Assembly: GCA_014084085.1 (NCBI GenBank)
Contig: NPFB01000042.1
Location: 122,497-156,878, forward strand
Direction of reading: 5' to 3'
DNA from: Hondaea fermentalgiana
Taxonomy: Eukaryota; Sar; Bigyra; Thraustochytrida; Thraustochytriidae
DNA: 34,382 nt
Positions 19,477 through 29,040 of this stretch are shown here, piece after piece (position 1 is the first letter of the stretch; every line of letters starts with the position of its first letter). A program made the translations under genes and the position numbers. The notes beneath the pieces were generated by a model. That model was given only the letters and a program-made list of their open reading frames with translations, ran no database searches and was not told where the DNA came from.

Positions 19477-20387
19477 CTGGTGGCTTGCTAAGTCGACAAG
19501 TCAGGTTTCCCCGACCTACGCCATGACTTTGTTGCAAAGCACGCCAGCACGTGCACGTCGGCAAGTTCACGACGATCGTTGTCAGTACATTCCTCGTTCG
19601 CCTTCACCTCTGTCCCTGCTGTCGCCTAACCAGCCAGCTAGCCAACGGCCCGCGAGCAGTGGCAGCTGCAGCTGCAGGCTCGCTGCCAAACACCACTGGC
19701 AGCGCAGCCAGCCCCCGGCCGATTTTAAAGACTCGCATTGGCCGGCGGCCAGCCGACCCGCAGGTCCTGCGGGACCCTTGTGCTCGCTCCGGCCTCTGAA
19801 CCCGTGTTCACGACTCCGCTGGCCTGCCCTCTTTCTTGCGTCCCTTCGCCCCGTCCACCACATGCCCTCTCTGCAGGCTGCCACCGTCTGCCTGCTGAAG
19901 CAGCAGCAGCTGCAGCTGCAGGCAAGGCTGCTGCCTGCGCCTCTCCTGCGCAGCGCGGTCCCTCGCGAGGCCGTGGCGCGGCTTCCTGCTTTCGTCTCGG
20001 ACGCCCCGAACTTGCGGCCTGATTCAGCCTCGCGTCCAGGGATCACCCGCCATCCGCGCCGCGCTTTCGGCACGACTAGGTCGAGCCTGTCGCCGTCGCG
20101 GCCGAAGCTGCCGCCGAGGCCGAGACGCGCGGGGTCCAGTCCTCCTCGCGCGTCAAGACCTGCCGGCAGGACTTGGACTCTGGCTAGTCTTGCACTCGCC
20201 GCGCGCGAACTCCCGCTTGAAGGGCAGGCCTCTGGCCGCCCCTTCGCGGCCATTTCGAGACCGGTCCACCCCCTTCGAACGAGCGAAGGACTCGCAGTTT
20301 GCGAAGAAGAAGAAGAAGACGCCGGTGGCGTGGCGGCGCCGCATTGAGCCGGTTCGCGACGCACGCCCCGCTTCACTCCGCAGTCAC

Positions 20388-20424
20388 AGTCAGTCAGTCA
20401 GTCAGACAGGCAGACAGGCAGGCG
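20388..20424 (+). repeat. AGTC then AGGC/AGAC tetranucleotide array
   Basis: AGTC units pass into AGAC/AGGC units. Related AGTC repeats recur near 21013-21026. Confidence 0.9.
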
Positions 20425-20658
20425 GAAGGGCGCCGGCGCAGCCTGCGGTTTGCCCGCGGTGCGAACAGCGAAGGCGCGGAGGTTAGCCTCGGATATCCTG
20501 GGAGGTCGGGGATATCCTCGGCCCCGACGCGCGGGTTCGCTGTTCGGCCGGAGGAGGCCTCGGTCCGTCGTTGGCGCGGGGCGTAGGCCGGCGTAGGCGG
20601 CGGCTAGGCGGAACAGCGGGCGCCCTCGGCGGAGAAGCGAACGCCTCCCCGGGGCGCG

Positions 20659-20925
20659 CGCAAGTGCGGAATGCGCGCGGCGCAAGTGGCGCTCCGCGCG
20701 ATAGCCGACTTGCCGGCGCCGCTCTGCGCCTTGCGCGGTGGGAGGGGAAAAATTGACAGATTGTAAGCACAAGAAACGAAAAGAGAAAAGAAAGAAAAGG
20801 AAAGAAAAGAAAGAAAAGAAAGAAAAGAAAAGAAAAGAAAGAGGAGAGAGCGGGAAAGGAACAAGGCGCCGTTCCGCGGTCACGGTGCGGGCGCGGCGGC
20901 GCAAGTGGCGTATGCGGGATAGCCC
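20659..20925 (+). promoter_or_regulatory. Three CGCAAGTG octamers upstream of the FHA-RING gene
   Basis: Copies lie at 20659, 20681 and 20900, all on the sense strand of the downstream gene. The last two share a longer pattern, CGCAAGTGGCG followed within 10-12 bp by GATAGCC. They lie 480-720 bp upstream of the first ATG (21379). A role in transcription is inferred from recurrence here and upstream of eL21. Confidence 0.45.
20766..20850 (+). repeat. Purine-rich AAAGAAAAG tract
   Basis: About 85 bp is almost purely A and G on the plus strand, with GAAAA/GAAA units. Long polypurine runs can adopt triplex structures and are often nucleosome-poor. Its effect here is unknown. Confidence 0.85.
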
Positions 20926-21378
20926 TGTGTGGCTGCGGCGAAAGTCGACTTGGCGCCGGCCGAGGCAAGGGAAGAAGAGGGCAAGAAAGGAAAACAAAAA
21001 GAAGGGCAAAGGCAGTCAGTCAGACAGACTCGGCCGAGCGAGCCGCGGAGAGCGAGGCGACCCTCCCGGCGGCGCGACAGCGAGCGGGCGAGCGCAGACG
21101 AGCAAACCCAGAGCGGAGAGCTCGGCGAGCGAGCGGGCGAGCGCCGGGTCGCCGGCGGAATCGCAGAGCGCGGCGGGAGAGTCCGCGGGAGGGAGTTCGT
21201 GCGCTCGTCGATCGCGCGTTTTGAATTCATCGAGTGTTGGAGTGGGTGATTGCTTGCTTGCTTGCCTGCTTGCTTGCTTGCTTGCAGTCAGGCAGCACCG
21301 ACAGCGAGAGCGACTCGGGCGAGGACACGCACTCGGCAGGGAGCGAGGAGGAGAAAGGCCCGCCCGCCTGCGCCTGCC

Positions 21379-24300
21379 ATGCAGGCCCGCGCCGCCTCTG
21401 CGCGCGCGACGGGCACCTCTTCCTCTGCTGCTAGCTCTGTTCCTCCTTCTTCTTCTCGTCCTCCTCAGCACGCAGGGGAGGAGGAGGAGGATGTTGTTGC
21501 GCACAAAGGACACGACGACGACCACCTTGCTGACGACCGGGAGCCGGCAGCACGGACGGCGACGACCCGGGATGCCAAGGCAGACAGCGCCCAGGACGCA
21601 CGACTCAGAGGCATGACGCGTGTCGCAGTGCTCAAGGTCGTGAGTGCCCCCGAGGACGCGAGCGGCAAGACCGTCGACGTTCCGCAGGAAATCCCGCTCC
21701 AGGCCAAGGCCGTTTCGCTCGGTAGGAATCTAGACAAGTGCGATGTCACCTTTCCCGCGCTCCCAAAGGTTCTCTCACGACATCACGCCATGTTCAAGCC
21801 TCTTACCGGCGACGACGCTCCAGGCTGGTGCGTCCGCGACGAAGGCAGCACCAACGGGACCTTTATCAATCAGAACAAACTCAATCCCCACGAAGCCGTG
21901 CAGTTGAGGACCGGAGATATTGTCAGCTTTGGGCCAGAATGGTCCACTGGTGGGAAACTGAGGTACCGATATGAGGGTCCAAACGGGGACGGCGACGATG
22001 ATGAGAACGACGAAATGGCCGACGACAACATTCCGCTGTTTACCTCGCTCTCCGCAGAAGATACCGACGCTTTGACGCAGCAAATGCCCTCGCAGCAAGA
22101 CTCACACTCGTCCCAGCAAAAGTTGGGACATACTGATGAGAGGAAGGCGGCTGCCATGTCTGGATCAGCAGGGGAAAGCGGGCCCAGTCTGGCCGGTCTG
22201 AGCCTCGGCCCCGCAGAGGAATCCAGAGCTGGATCGCCAGTGCCAGTGAGTGCCATCGCCACGGTGCCTTCAACCTCTTCATCCTCTTCCACGTCTGCCT
22301 CGTCGGGCTCGTCGGCATCAGTCATGCCCCAAACAAATTCGCGAGTAGATAGTGGCTGTGGAGCCAAGACCTGGTTTAACTTGCGCGGATGGTGTTCACG
22401 TGCCAGTGAAGGCTGCAACCGATCTGGATCAGGATCGGGATCTGGATCTGGATCCGGCGCCAGGTCCGATGGGACGCCAGCAAAGAAGCCGCAATGCTCT
22501 TTTTCCAAATGTCTCAAACGCAGGAGGTCACCCGCGGATCAGGGCTCGCCTCCTGGTGTGCAACGCAAGCATGCCAACCTTTGCCACAGGGGAAGCGAGT
22601 CCGAGCAATCGTCAGACGGTCAGCTTTCTCGAACCGCCTCCCTTTCGACTACAGCGGGCGCTTCTTTACCCTCCTCGCCGGCCCCCGATGCTGACTATGC
22701 GCATCAGCGTGGCCATCAACACCCTCATCATGCACCTGGAAAACCATACCTTCCGCACCAACCTCCGAGTGTCGGGGCGCAACGTCGTCTCGAAGGCTTT
22801 GGGCATTATTCTCGTCAGCACACGCATCCTTTTCCGCACGCGCACGCGCTCCCACATCCATCGAACCCGGGCTCCATGTTTCACCCCTTGCAGTCCTTTC
22901 GACCTGGCTTTGCTCAGCCGTTTGGCCAGCCTTGTGCTCCGTCACCTCCGGGTTCTTTTATGAACTCATCACCTTTCCAAACAGAGTCCGGACACCCTCC
23001 TCATCAGGGCCGACACGGTCACCATCATCGGGAAGGTCACCATCCACACCGGCACCATCACCACCACCATCATCATCACCATCCATCGCACCACCATGGG
23101 CGCGGTGGTGATGGCAGTGAAACGACGTTTGAAAATCGGGAATCGCAGCCGGAGACCTCGCCGCCGTCCACGGTGGACCGCGCGGCAGAAGCCAAGATGC
23201 AAGCTTGCCCCTTTTCAAGCCTCATGGCGATCGTCAAGTCTCATGCAGAGAGCCTTTGCGGCGCTGTCGGTTGCAACGACAAGGAAAAGGTCATGGCGGC
23301 AGCCACGGCAGCGTGCGACGCAGTGACCAAGACGCAGAAGCAGCTCGAGTCATCGAAGGCTCCTGAAAGCGATGTCCCAGATCAGTTTGGGACCGCGGCA
23401 CAATCACAGCTCGCCGATGTCCTCGTCGAAGGAATGAATGCACAGGCCAAGCTTGCCGCTCTGCAAGCCGACTCGAACGATGCAGAGACGGACTTTTCCG
23501 ATGCGCAAAAGCTGGTCGCGTCAATGCCTCTGACAGATGACACGCCGGACGTAGCTGGAGCGAGGGAGACAATGTGCCCGAAACAAAAGCTTCAGACCAT
23601 TGCCAACGCGAGGGGAGCTTCTGCCGTCGCGGCGCTGCGAGCTGCCCGTGCGCGCGAAGCGCAGGGCACGCCGTGCCAAGCGGGGAATGGCAACAAGCAG
23701 AGCGAGCAAACAGAGGCCATGGACACCGAGAGTGAAGCGAACAAGGAAGGGGATGCAACGCGCGCGCGCAAGGGATCGAGTGGAATCGCAGAACTATGTT
23801 CCGAGCTCGTGTGCCCCATTTGCCAAGAGGCTTTGATGAACACGTCAACGCTCGAGTGCAATCATATGTTTTGCGAGCCATGTATTAACCATTGGCTCGC
23901 CAAGTCGCTGAATTGCCCGATCTGCCGCAATAAGGTGTTTCGCGCGCCGACGCGCTCGCACCCTATGGATAAGATCGTCTTGCTCGCCTTGCAATCTTCA
24001 CGTCAGCAAGAGGCGTTGGAGGGCATGGTCGAGCGGAAAAAGGAGTACGAGGAGCAGCTGGCTGCCGACGCGCAGCGGAAGGAGCTCTTGGAAAAGGCAC
24101 TCGAGAAGGCGGTGCGCAACGGCAACAAATTTGTAGAGATTACGCGTCCCTGGAGCTCGCGCGAACAGTGCCGTTTTTTGCGCGGCGTGCATCAGTACGC
24201 GGGTGCGCCTCGCCAAGCGTTTTGTCGATCGGTCTCTTTGACTGACGAGTTCGTCGGCGTCGCCTCGCTAAAGGACCTCCATGTGGCTGCAGACAACCTC

Positions 24301-24390
24301 CGACTCGGCGAGGATGATGAGGATGTTCTGAATCAAATGTCCGTCGCGCAGCTTCGAGACCGCCTGCTCATGTTTATCGCCTTTGGTTGA
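21379..24390 (+). CDS. FHA-RING E3 ubiquitin ligase (RNF8/CHFR/Dma-like architecture)
   Basis: The protein has 1003 residues from the first ATG; the frame upstream starts only with TTG. Residues about 100-190 form an intact FHA domain: LGR (Gly115-Arg116), SRHH at 133-136, and STNGTFIN around 157-163. This domain binds phosphothreonine. A long disordered centre follows, with a Gly/Ser repeat (about 349-361) and a His-rich segment (about 534-574, ten consecutive His at 560-569). A C3HC4 RING finger begins at Cys812 (CPIC, CNHMFCEPC, CPICRNKV), which recruits E2 enzymes. Residues 853-1003 are charged and helical, ending with an uncharacterised conserved-looking block. FHA plus RING recalls RNF8, CHFR and yeast Dma1/2, which act in mitotic checkpoints and DNA-damage signalling. 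That role is inferred. A later in-frame ATG at 21613 would still keep the FHA. Confidence 0.87.
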   Translation: MQARAASARATGTSSSAASSVPPSSSRPPQHAGEEEEDVVAHKGHDDDHLADDREPAARTATTRDAKADSAQDARLRGMTRVAVLKVVSAPEDASGKTVDVPQEIPLQAKAVSLGRNLDKCDVTFPALPKVLSRHHAMFKPLTGDDAPGWCVRDEGSTNGTFINQNKLNPHEAVQLRTGDIVSFGPEWSTGGKLRYRYEGPNGDGDDDENDEMADDNIPLFTSLSAEDTDALTQQMPSQQDSHSSQQKLGHTDERKAAAMSGSAGESGPSLAGLSLGPAEESRAGSPVPVSAIATVPSTSSSSSTSASSGSSASVMPQTNSRVDSGCGAKTWFNLRGWCSRASEGCNRSGSGSGSGSGSGARSDGTPAKKPQCSFSKCLKRRRSPADQGSPPGVQRKHANLCHRGSESEQSSDGQLSRTASLSTTAGASLPSSPAPDADYAHQRGHQHPHHAPGKPYLPHQPPSVGAQRRLEGFGHYSRQHTHPFPHAHALPHPSNPGSMFHPLQSFRPGFAQPFGQPCAPSPPGSFMNSSPFQTESGHPPHQGRHGHHHREGHHPHRHHHHHHHHHHPSHHHGRGGDGSETTFENRESQPETSPPSTVDRAAEAKMQACPFSSLMAIVKSHAESLCGAVGCNDKEKVMAAATAACDAVTKTQKQLESSKAPESDVPDQFGTAAQSQLADVLVEGMNAQAKLAALQADSNDAETDFSDAQKLVASMPLTDDTPDVAGARETMCPKQKLQTIANARGASAVAALRAARAREAQGTPCQAGNGNKQSEQTEAMDTESEANKEGDATRARKGSSGIAELCSELVCPICQEALMNTSTLECNHMFCEPCINHWLAKSLNCPICRNKVFRAPTRSHPMDKIVLLALQSSRQQEALEGMVERKKEYEEQLAADAQRKELLEKALEKAVRNGNKFVEITRPWSSREQCRFLRGVHQYAGAPRQAFCRSVSLTDEFVGVASLKDLHVAADNLRLGEDDEDVLNQMSVAQLRDRLLMFIAFG
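23041..23095 (+). repeat. CAC/CAT repeat encoding a histidine tract
   Basis: Mixed CAC and CAT codons encode His-rich sequence inside the FHA-RING protein, including ten histidines in a row. Such tracts can bind metal ions or direct proteins to nuclear speckles. Neither is shown here. Confidence 0.9.
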
Positions 24391-24847
24391 AGATAGGATA
24401 TGGAAAAGGAAACGAGCGTAAGCGCTAGGTTCTCGTGTAGGATTAGAATTGTGACTATTTTTGTGTGATTGATTGATTGATTGATTATACAGGTATACTT
24501 GGTATACGTCAACTTTTCGTCGTTATCCATGACCGCAATTTGAAATCGAAAAAATGAACACAAATGAGTAGATACGACATGAATTGAACCGGAAAATGAA
24601 CACGAATGAGTGAGCAATTACCCGAATGGGCGAACGAACAAAATGTGCGGCGACACACACGTTTGTCACGAGATTGCGGTGCGTCTCTCGAAAGGAAACA
24701 TTGCAAAGCTCAACGCAAGATGTAGCCTGATGAACAAAGCGAAATTACGAGAGAGAAACGAAGCTTTGATTTTTGGTCACATTCAGGTTTGGCAAGGGAA
24801 AAAAAACAGGGGCGCAGAATTTTTGGGGGGCTTCCTGCGAATGGCAC
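24391..24847. other. Tail-to-tail spacer with GATT repeat
   Basis: This AT-richer spacer lies between the convergent FHA-RING and acylated-protein genes. It contains a short GATT array at about 24466-24487 and no gene-like frame. Confidence 0.6.
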
Positions 24848-25576
24848 TTAGAAGTGCTTGATGTTGACAGTGTTCTGGCTGATCCAAATGAGATCTTCCA
24901 TGTGCTTGGCAGTTTTCTTGGTGTTCAGCTTGCGAGACTGCACGGTAGTATTGAGGTCATTGATGCGGGCTTCGCGGTCTTTCCGGACATCCTCAAGCGT
25001 CGATCTTCCACCATGAGCATCAAAACTGCTGTCATTGGAGCTGTCGCTCTTTTCTTGGTTGCTGCTGCCCGTGAAACTGGAAAAGTCAGTATCGCCAGAC
25101 TGCTTTCCGAGCAAAAGCGCCTTGCGCTCGGCAATGGTGAGCATTCGTGGCTCTTCGTTCGTCTCGGGCAACTCGGGCACATCGTCCTCGGGACCAAGAT
25201 CCTCTTCAGGACCTTCTGCATCGCCGATAGTGCTGTCCAGCATCGCTTTTTCATCGTCCATCGCGGCCTCGCCCGACTCTACGACCTCGAGGTTGGTGTG
25301 CTCATTGCCTTCTTCTCCTTCTTCATTTTCGCCCTTGTACTCGACGACAAGGGGATCGATGAGATCAGGCACATCGCTTACATCTTCAAGTGCGAGTTCG
25401 TTGTTTTCTTCGTCAATGTCAAGCGCGTCGTTTGTGGCGTCCTCGGTGTCCTCGGGCACTAGGACGGACTCTAGTGCGGCCTTCGGTACCGCCTCGGGTT
25501 GGGTAAGGGTTTCGGGTTTGGGGGCATCATGGCTCTTGGCGGCTGGACTTTGCGTCGAGCTCACGCACCCGCCCAT
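24848..25576 (-). CDS. Acidic protein with dual N-acylation signal
   Basis: This 242-residue protein begins MGGCVSS. Gly2 with Ser/small residues at position 6 fits N-myristoylation, and Cys4 is well placed for palmitoylation, so stable attachment to the plasma or an endomembrane is likely. Residues about 35-145 are very rich in Glu/Asp and look disordered. Near residue 148 there is a conserved-looking TIAERKALLLGK, then a Ser/Asp stretch, and a charged C-terminal helix (about 195-230). The N-terminus loosely recalls membrane anchors such as LAMTOR1, but the rest does not, so I do not assign it. The ATG has A at -3 and G at +4, and a myristoylation signal right at the start supports it. Confidence 0.75.
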   Translation of the reverse strand: MGGCVSSTQSPAAKSHDAPKPETLTQPEAVPKAALESVLVPEDTEDATNDALDIDEENNELALEDVSDVPDLIDPLVVEYKGENEEGEEGNEHTNLEVVESGEAAMDDEKAMLDSTIGDAEGPEEDLGPEDDVPELPETNEEPRMLTIAERKALLLGKQSGDTDFSSFTGSSNQEKSDSSNDSSFDAHGGRSTLEDVRKDREARINDLNTTVQSRKLNTKKTAKHMEDLIWISQNTVNIKHF

Positions 25577-26997
25577 GATGCTGTCGTGGTGTCTCTCGCT
25601 TTGCCGTCGCGGAGCCGGGAGAGCGCGAGCAACGTCCTCACGTTGGTGGTACGGTGTTTGTGGGCTTGCTTGCCCGTCTTCGATGGCCCGTCGGGGCTAC
25701 CTGCGCTCGCGCGCGAGCGCAGACTGGGAGGGGAGAGGGCGCGAAGGGGCCGTCGTCGCCTGCCTCGACGTCCTCGCGAGGGCACCGTTGCGCGTCTGCC
25801 TGCCAGAGGTCGCGTGCGGCGCGCGGGCCCCCTCTTCTCTGCTCAGCAGGCTGCACGCGACCCCCTCCAGTCGTAAAGGTAAGCCCTAGTCAAGCCCTAG
25901 GGCTGGCCAAGAAGAGACAGCGCACGTCTTCACCTTGCCTCTTCTACTACTTTTGCAGCATGCACGGGCGCTGCACTTTTCCCGTGCGCGGCCCGTGCGC
26001 TGGCAGGGCTCGCGCGGCGAGGCGCAGCGCAGCGTGAAGACCCGTCCGAGGACCTTCCGCGACGAAGCTTGCGTGGGGCGCGTGGCCGAAGGACGATACG
26101 CGAGGGTCACTTGTGACAGAAAGAAGATGCTGGGACCGTGACGAGACGAGGAAGGGCTGCAGCTGCAGAGGCCTCGTCGAGCAGCCAGGCTTTTGCCGGC
26201 GAGTGGTGAGGGACTGACATGGGAGCGTTTCGTTCGGTCATAAAAGAGCGGGCGAACGCATGCATGATGATCACGAGGAGGTTTGTGTGCTTGATTGAAG
26301 AATGTTTGAAGCCGTCTGATTTCGCTTTCAGGGACATGAACCAAGTCCCGAATTCTGGTGGCAAGCCAAGCGGAAAGAGGCAGACAAGGCAGCGTTGACG
26401 CTACCTTTGAAAATAATGCAGGAACCCTGCATTGGTTGCCTGGGTTGGCTGGTCACTTTGGGTGTGAACATGGAGGTGTTTTTGTTTTGTTTTGTTTTTC
26501 AGAATCAGAAATCTTTGGTTGGTAGTATGGATTGCCAACAAATGGGTGGGTGCTTGCACAGCAAATTTCGATTGGCAGACGCTACGAGGTTGCCAACGAG
26601 TCCTTGAACAGCTCGCTACTATGAGAACGTAATAATCCTCTCGCGAAGGGCTGCAGAGACGTGGACGAAGGCGACCACGCCTCCACAGGATTTCGATCGA
26701 GGTACGGCGTACGTACGTACGTACATGTTCTTTTGTCTCTATGATAAATTTGTGTCTCGGACGATCACATCTCGATCGAAATTCAGTGTAAGCGTGTGTG
26801 TCAAATGTACGTACGTTCGTTAGCTCTCACCCGGTCGTCATTCGTTCAATAACAGGTCGTGAGGGCAGTGATGCCAGCGAAGCGAAGAGCCGGGTAATCT
26901 CGACAAATCGTTGCTGCTTTGCAGCAACTTTACCTTTATCTCACCAAAGGAAAAGATTGTCTGACATGAAGCAGGCCAAATGGAAACTATCAATCAA
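25577..26997. other. 1.4-kb spacer, no gene recognised
   Basis: Both flanking genes are on the minus strand. The part next to the acylated-protein gene is GC-rich and open in several frames with low-complexity content, so it is probably leader or promoter. A near-perfect ACGT array lies at about 26704-26724. Short frames (26107-26364 -, 26395-26607 +) show no domain. Confidence 0.6.
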
Positions 26998-27768
26998 TCA
27001 GAGCGGGATGGAGGACTTGAACTCGGCCTTGAGCTCGTAGGTCCGGGCGTAGTCGCCATCCCGGTGATAAATACAGATGTCGCGCAGCACGTTGCGCACC
27101 GCAGCATCTCCAAAGCCAAGCTCCCGCTTCATGTCTTTTAGCGTCCAGTGTGTGAGGCGGCGGCCGTCGGTGTCCTTGCGCGAGAAGAGCTCAAAGATGC
27201 GCTCGCGGAGCTTGGTCTCTTCTGAGGCGTCGAGCTTGCGACGCTTGGCAGCGCCGCCCTCGCCCGTTTCGAGGTTTCGGTTGGCGGGGTCCTCCATGCG
27301 CACGATGCGATTCTTTTTCTGTTTGCGCATAATTTCCCAGCCGTCAATCTCCTTGGTGTGTCGACTCTTTGAGGTTTGTTGGCGCACGCGTTTGTGAACC
27401 ACCTCGTTGTAGGCCTCAGAGCGCAGCGGCTGCATGAGAAAGGAATGTTCAACAAGGCCTTGGAAGTCTACGCCAGCGTCGCCTTTGGAAAAGATGCGCA
27501 TGTTGGGCTTGCCGTCGATGAATTGCAGGTTAAAGTCCGAGGTGATTTGCAGCGCCTGGTTGATGGGCACGGCCTCTTGGGCCATGTGAAAGGTGATGCG
27601 CGGCCGCTCATCTCCCTCTTGGGCATGGTAGATGCGCAGCTTTCCCAGCTGCGCGTCCTCCTCATCGACCTTGTCCCACGCGCGCGCCACGCTCGGCGGC
27701 ACTCGGACGAGCCACACGTCACGGCCCTCGTGGTCGAGCCTCACCTTGTCCTCCTCTGCGTCCGTCAT
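26998..27768 (-). CDS. Transcription initiation factor TFIIF beta subunit (RAP30)
   Basis: This 256-residue protein is close to human RAP30 (249). The N-terminal dimerisation domain carries the signature DVWLVRVPPSVARAWDK near residue 17, followed by LGKLRI. The linker contains basic RKQKKNRIVR and AKRRK. The C-terminal winged-helix domain, about residues 173-245, includes IFELFSRKD, HWTLKDMKRELG and VRNVLRDICIY, ending in TYELKAEFK. TFIIF binds RNA polymerase II and stabilises the preinitiation complex in the nucleus. The frame runs further upstream (to 27909) but without an ATG. The first ATG (27766-27768, G at -3) gives the family's normal N-terminus. No alpha subunit is present in this window. 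Confidence 0.95.
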   Translation of the reverse strand: MTDAEEDKVRLDHEGRDVWLVRVPPSVARAWDKVDEEDAQLGKLRIYHAQEGDERPRITFHMAQEAVPINQALQITSDFNLQFIDGKPNMRIFSKGDAGVDFQGLVEHSFLMQPLRSEAYNEVVHKRVRQQTSKSRHTKEIDGWEIMRKQKKNRIVRMEDPANRNLETGEGGAAKRRKLDASEETKLRERIFELFSRKDTDGRRLTHWTLKDMKRELGFGDAAVRNVLRDICIYHRDGDYARTYELKAEFKSSIPL

Positions 27769-27980
27769 GACGCCAACCAACTCTCGCGCAGCGAGCGGCG
27801 CGGGGCGCGAAAGAACGAGCGCGGCGCTGTCGGGCACGCTCGCGCGGGCCTCGAGCGCACGTGAGCGCGCAAGGCTGGTCTTGAGGTCGTCGGGGCTGTC
27901 GCGCGGCAATCAACGTTTGCTTCGAGTTGATCTTTTCAATCTTCGCTCGTCTCGTCTTGCTTCGAAATGACTAAAATAAG
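27769..27980. promoter_or_regulatory. Divergent promoter between TFIIF beta and the nuclease-kinase locus
   Basis: 212 bp separate the TFIIF beta ATG from an opposite-strand ATG at 27981 with the context AAGATG. The half near 27981 is AT-richer with CTTCG/TCGTC pyrimidine runs. The arrangement implies a shared bidirectional promoter if the right-hand locus is still transcribed. Confidence 0.4.
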
Positions 27981-28034
27981 ATGCAAAAACAGCACGAACT
28001 CGCAGACGAGCGCTCCAAGCTCCAGGCCAAGAGC

Positions 28035-28114
28035 GTACGTCACAGCTGGGCGATGGCAAAAAGAAGGCATCATCAAGACGATCTCTTGAACGATCGTTGT
28101 GAAAAAAGGAAAAG
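28035..28114 (+). other. Candidate 80-nt spliceosomal intron
   Basis: This begins GTACGT and ends GGAAAAG. Removing it links the AUG-initiated 18-codon stretch to the next coding-like frame in the correct phase. Without removal the first frame ends at a TAG (28116-28118). No branch-point consensus is obvious. The support is phase and splice-site logic only. Confidence 0.3.
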
Positions 28115-28218
28115 CTAGCGTTTAATCAACTGACTCCCACGGCCAAGGAAGCTCTCAAGGAAGGCGGTTTCGACCCATTGCCAAAGCTCCCAAGCGGCAA
28201 CCGGTACGTCGGTGATCC

Positions 28219-28905
28219 AATCAGCCAAACATCCGGATGTGGTGTTTGCATTCGGTGAGAAAGCAGTTTGCTTGGTGGAGCTCAAGACGGCATCGACGTT
28301 TGGTCCAAAGGCACTGGAGGAATTCGAAGCCCCGGTTGACAGGAATTTTGTGGAGGTGAAGCTTTACGACAAGTCGGCAAAGATGACTCGCACGGGCACA
28401 TACGAGGTGGCCGGTAACCCGGTTGCGCAGATTTGCTTCTACATGGCGCGTCATAAGTGCCGATATGGGATTCTTTCGAACTTGAACTTGACGTACTTTC
28501 CCAAGCTTGAGATGGGCCAGGATGGATCAATGGTGCTGCATTACTCTGACAGCTTCAGTCCTTTGACCCAGCAAGGCCAAGAAGATGGCCGCGTGTGCGC
28601 GCTTGGCAACAAGCGGTTGAGCGACGTTTTGCGTGAGGTGGTCCCGGGTGTTGGGCCGGCGTCGCTGATCGAAGCAAGCGCTCTCTTTGTTTGGCTGGCC
28701 ATGAGAGATGTTCTTGTCGTACCAGAAGACGCCGTGGATATGAGATCTGCGCTGCAGATCCGTGCGAAGCGAACGAAGGGCTTGGAGCGCTTTCAATTCG
28801 GCGCGCAATCTACTCGCTCACGTGGAGTTGGGAACATGCGGGGCGGGAGAGAGGCAATCGCGGAGGGGATGCAGGAGGGGATGCAGGAACAAGTCGGGCA
28901 GCGAA
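28219..28905 (+). pseudogene. PD-(D/E)XK nuclease-like domain fragment
   Basis: The fragment carries the active-site arrangement of the restriction-endonuclease fold: Pro-Asp encoded at 28233-28238 in KHPDVVF, followed 13-15 residues later by Glu-Leu-Lys (28278-28286) in VCLVELKTAS. Downstream helices and strands (AQICFYMARHKCRYGILSN, a conserved-looking LTYFPKLE) fit the rest of such a core. Catalytic residues are intact, but the frame has no ATG at its start; the first available codon is GTG at 28212. It loses its coding-like character after the GGGGG run at 28906-28910. DNA cleavage activity is inferred from the motif only. Confidence 0.6.
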
Positions 28906-29040
28906 GGGGGAGAGAAAGCATGTTGACGATGCAGTGCTTACGTTCGCTGTTCCAGATGTGTCGTCGGTGTTGCCTGTTCTATTCAACTTAGGTGTCGGCT
29001 TCAGGCAAACGACGGTGACCGACCTAGAAACCAGCGACGA

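Larger units (their letters stand above)
18571..21378. other. 2.8-kb repeat-rich spacer between divergent genes
   Basis: This separates the AIM24-family gene (-) from the FHA-RING gene (+) and must contain both promoters. Long open frames occur in the GC-rich part (for example 19523-20347 + and 20738-21616 +). Several frames on both strands are open at once with low-complexity Arg/Ala/Ser/Pro content, so I do not call them. Content seen: a 48-bp-period repeat near 19211, a GGCT array near 19431, AGTC/AGGC arrays near 20388, CGCAAGTG octamers at 20659, 20681 and 20900, a purine-rich AAAGAAAAG run at 20766-20850, and CTTG repeats at 21252-21286. Confidence 0.6.

Noticed and set aside
19523..20347. 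274-codon frame in the AIM24/FHA-RING spacer
   Set aside because: The composition follows the GC-rich repeats, the opposite strand is open too, and no domain or motif is present.
28204..28266. Second intron in the nuclease-kinase locus (GT at 28204, AG at 28266)
   Set aside because: Its length gives the wrong phase, and it would remove the Pro-Asp half of the nuclease motif.
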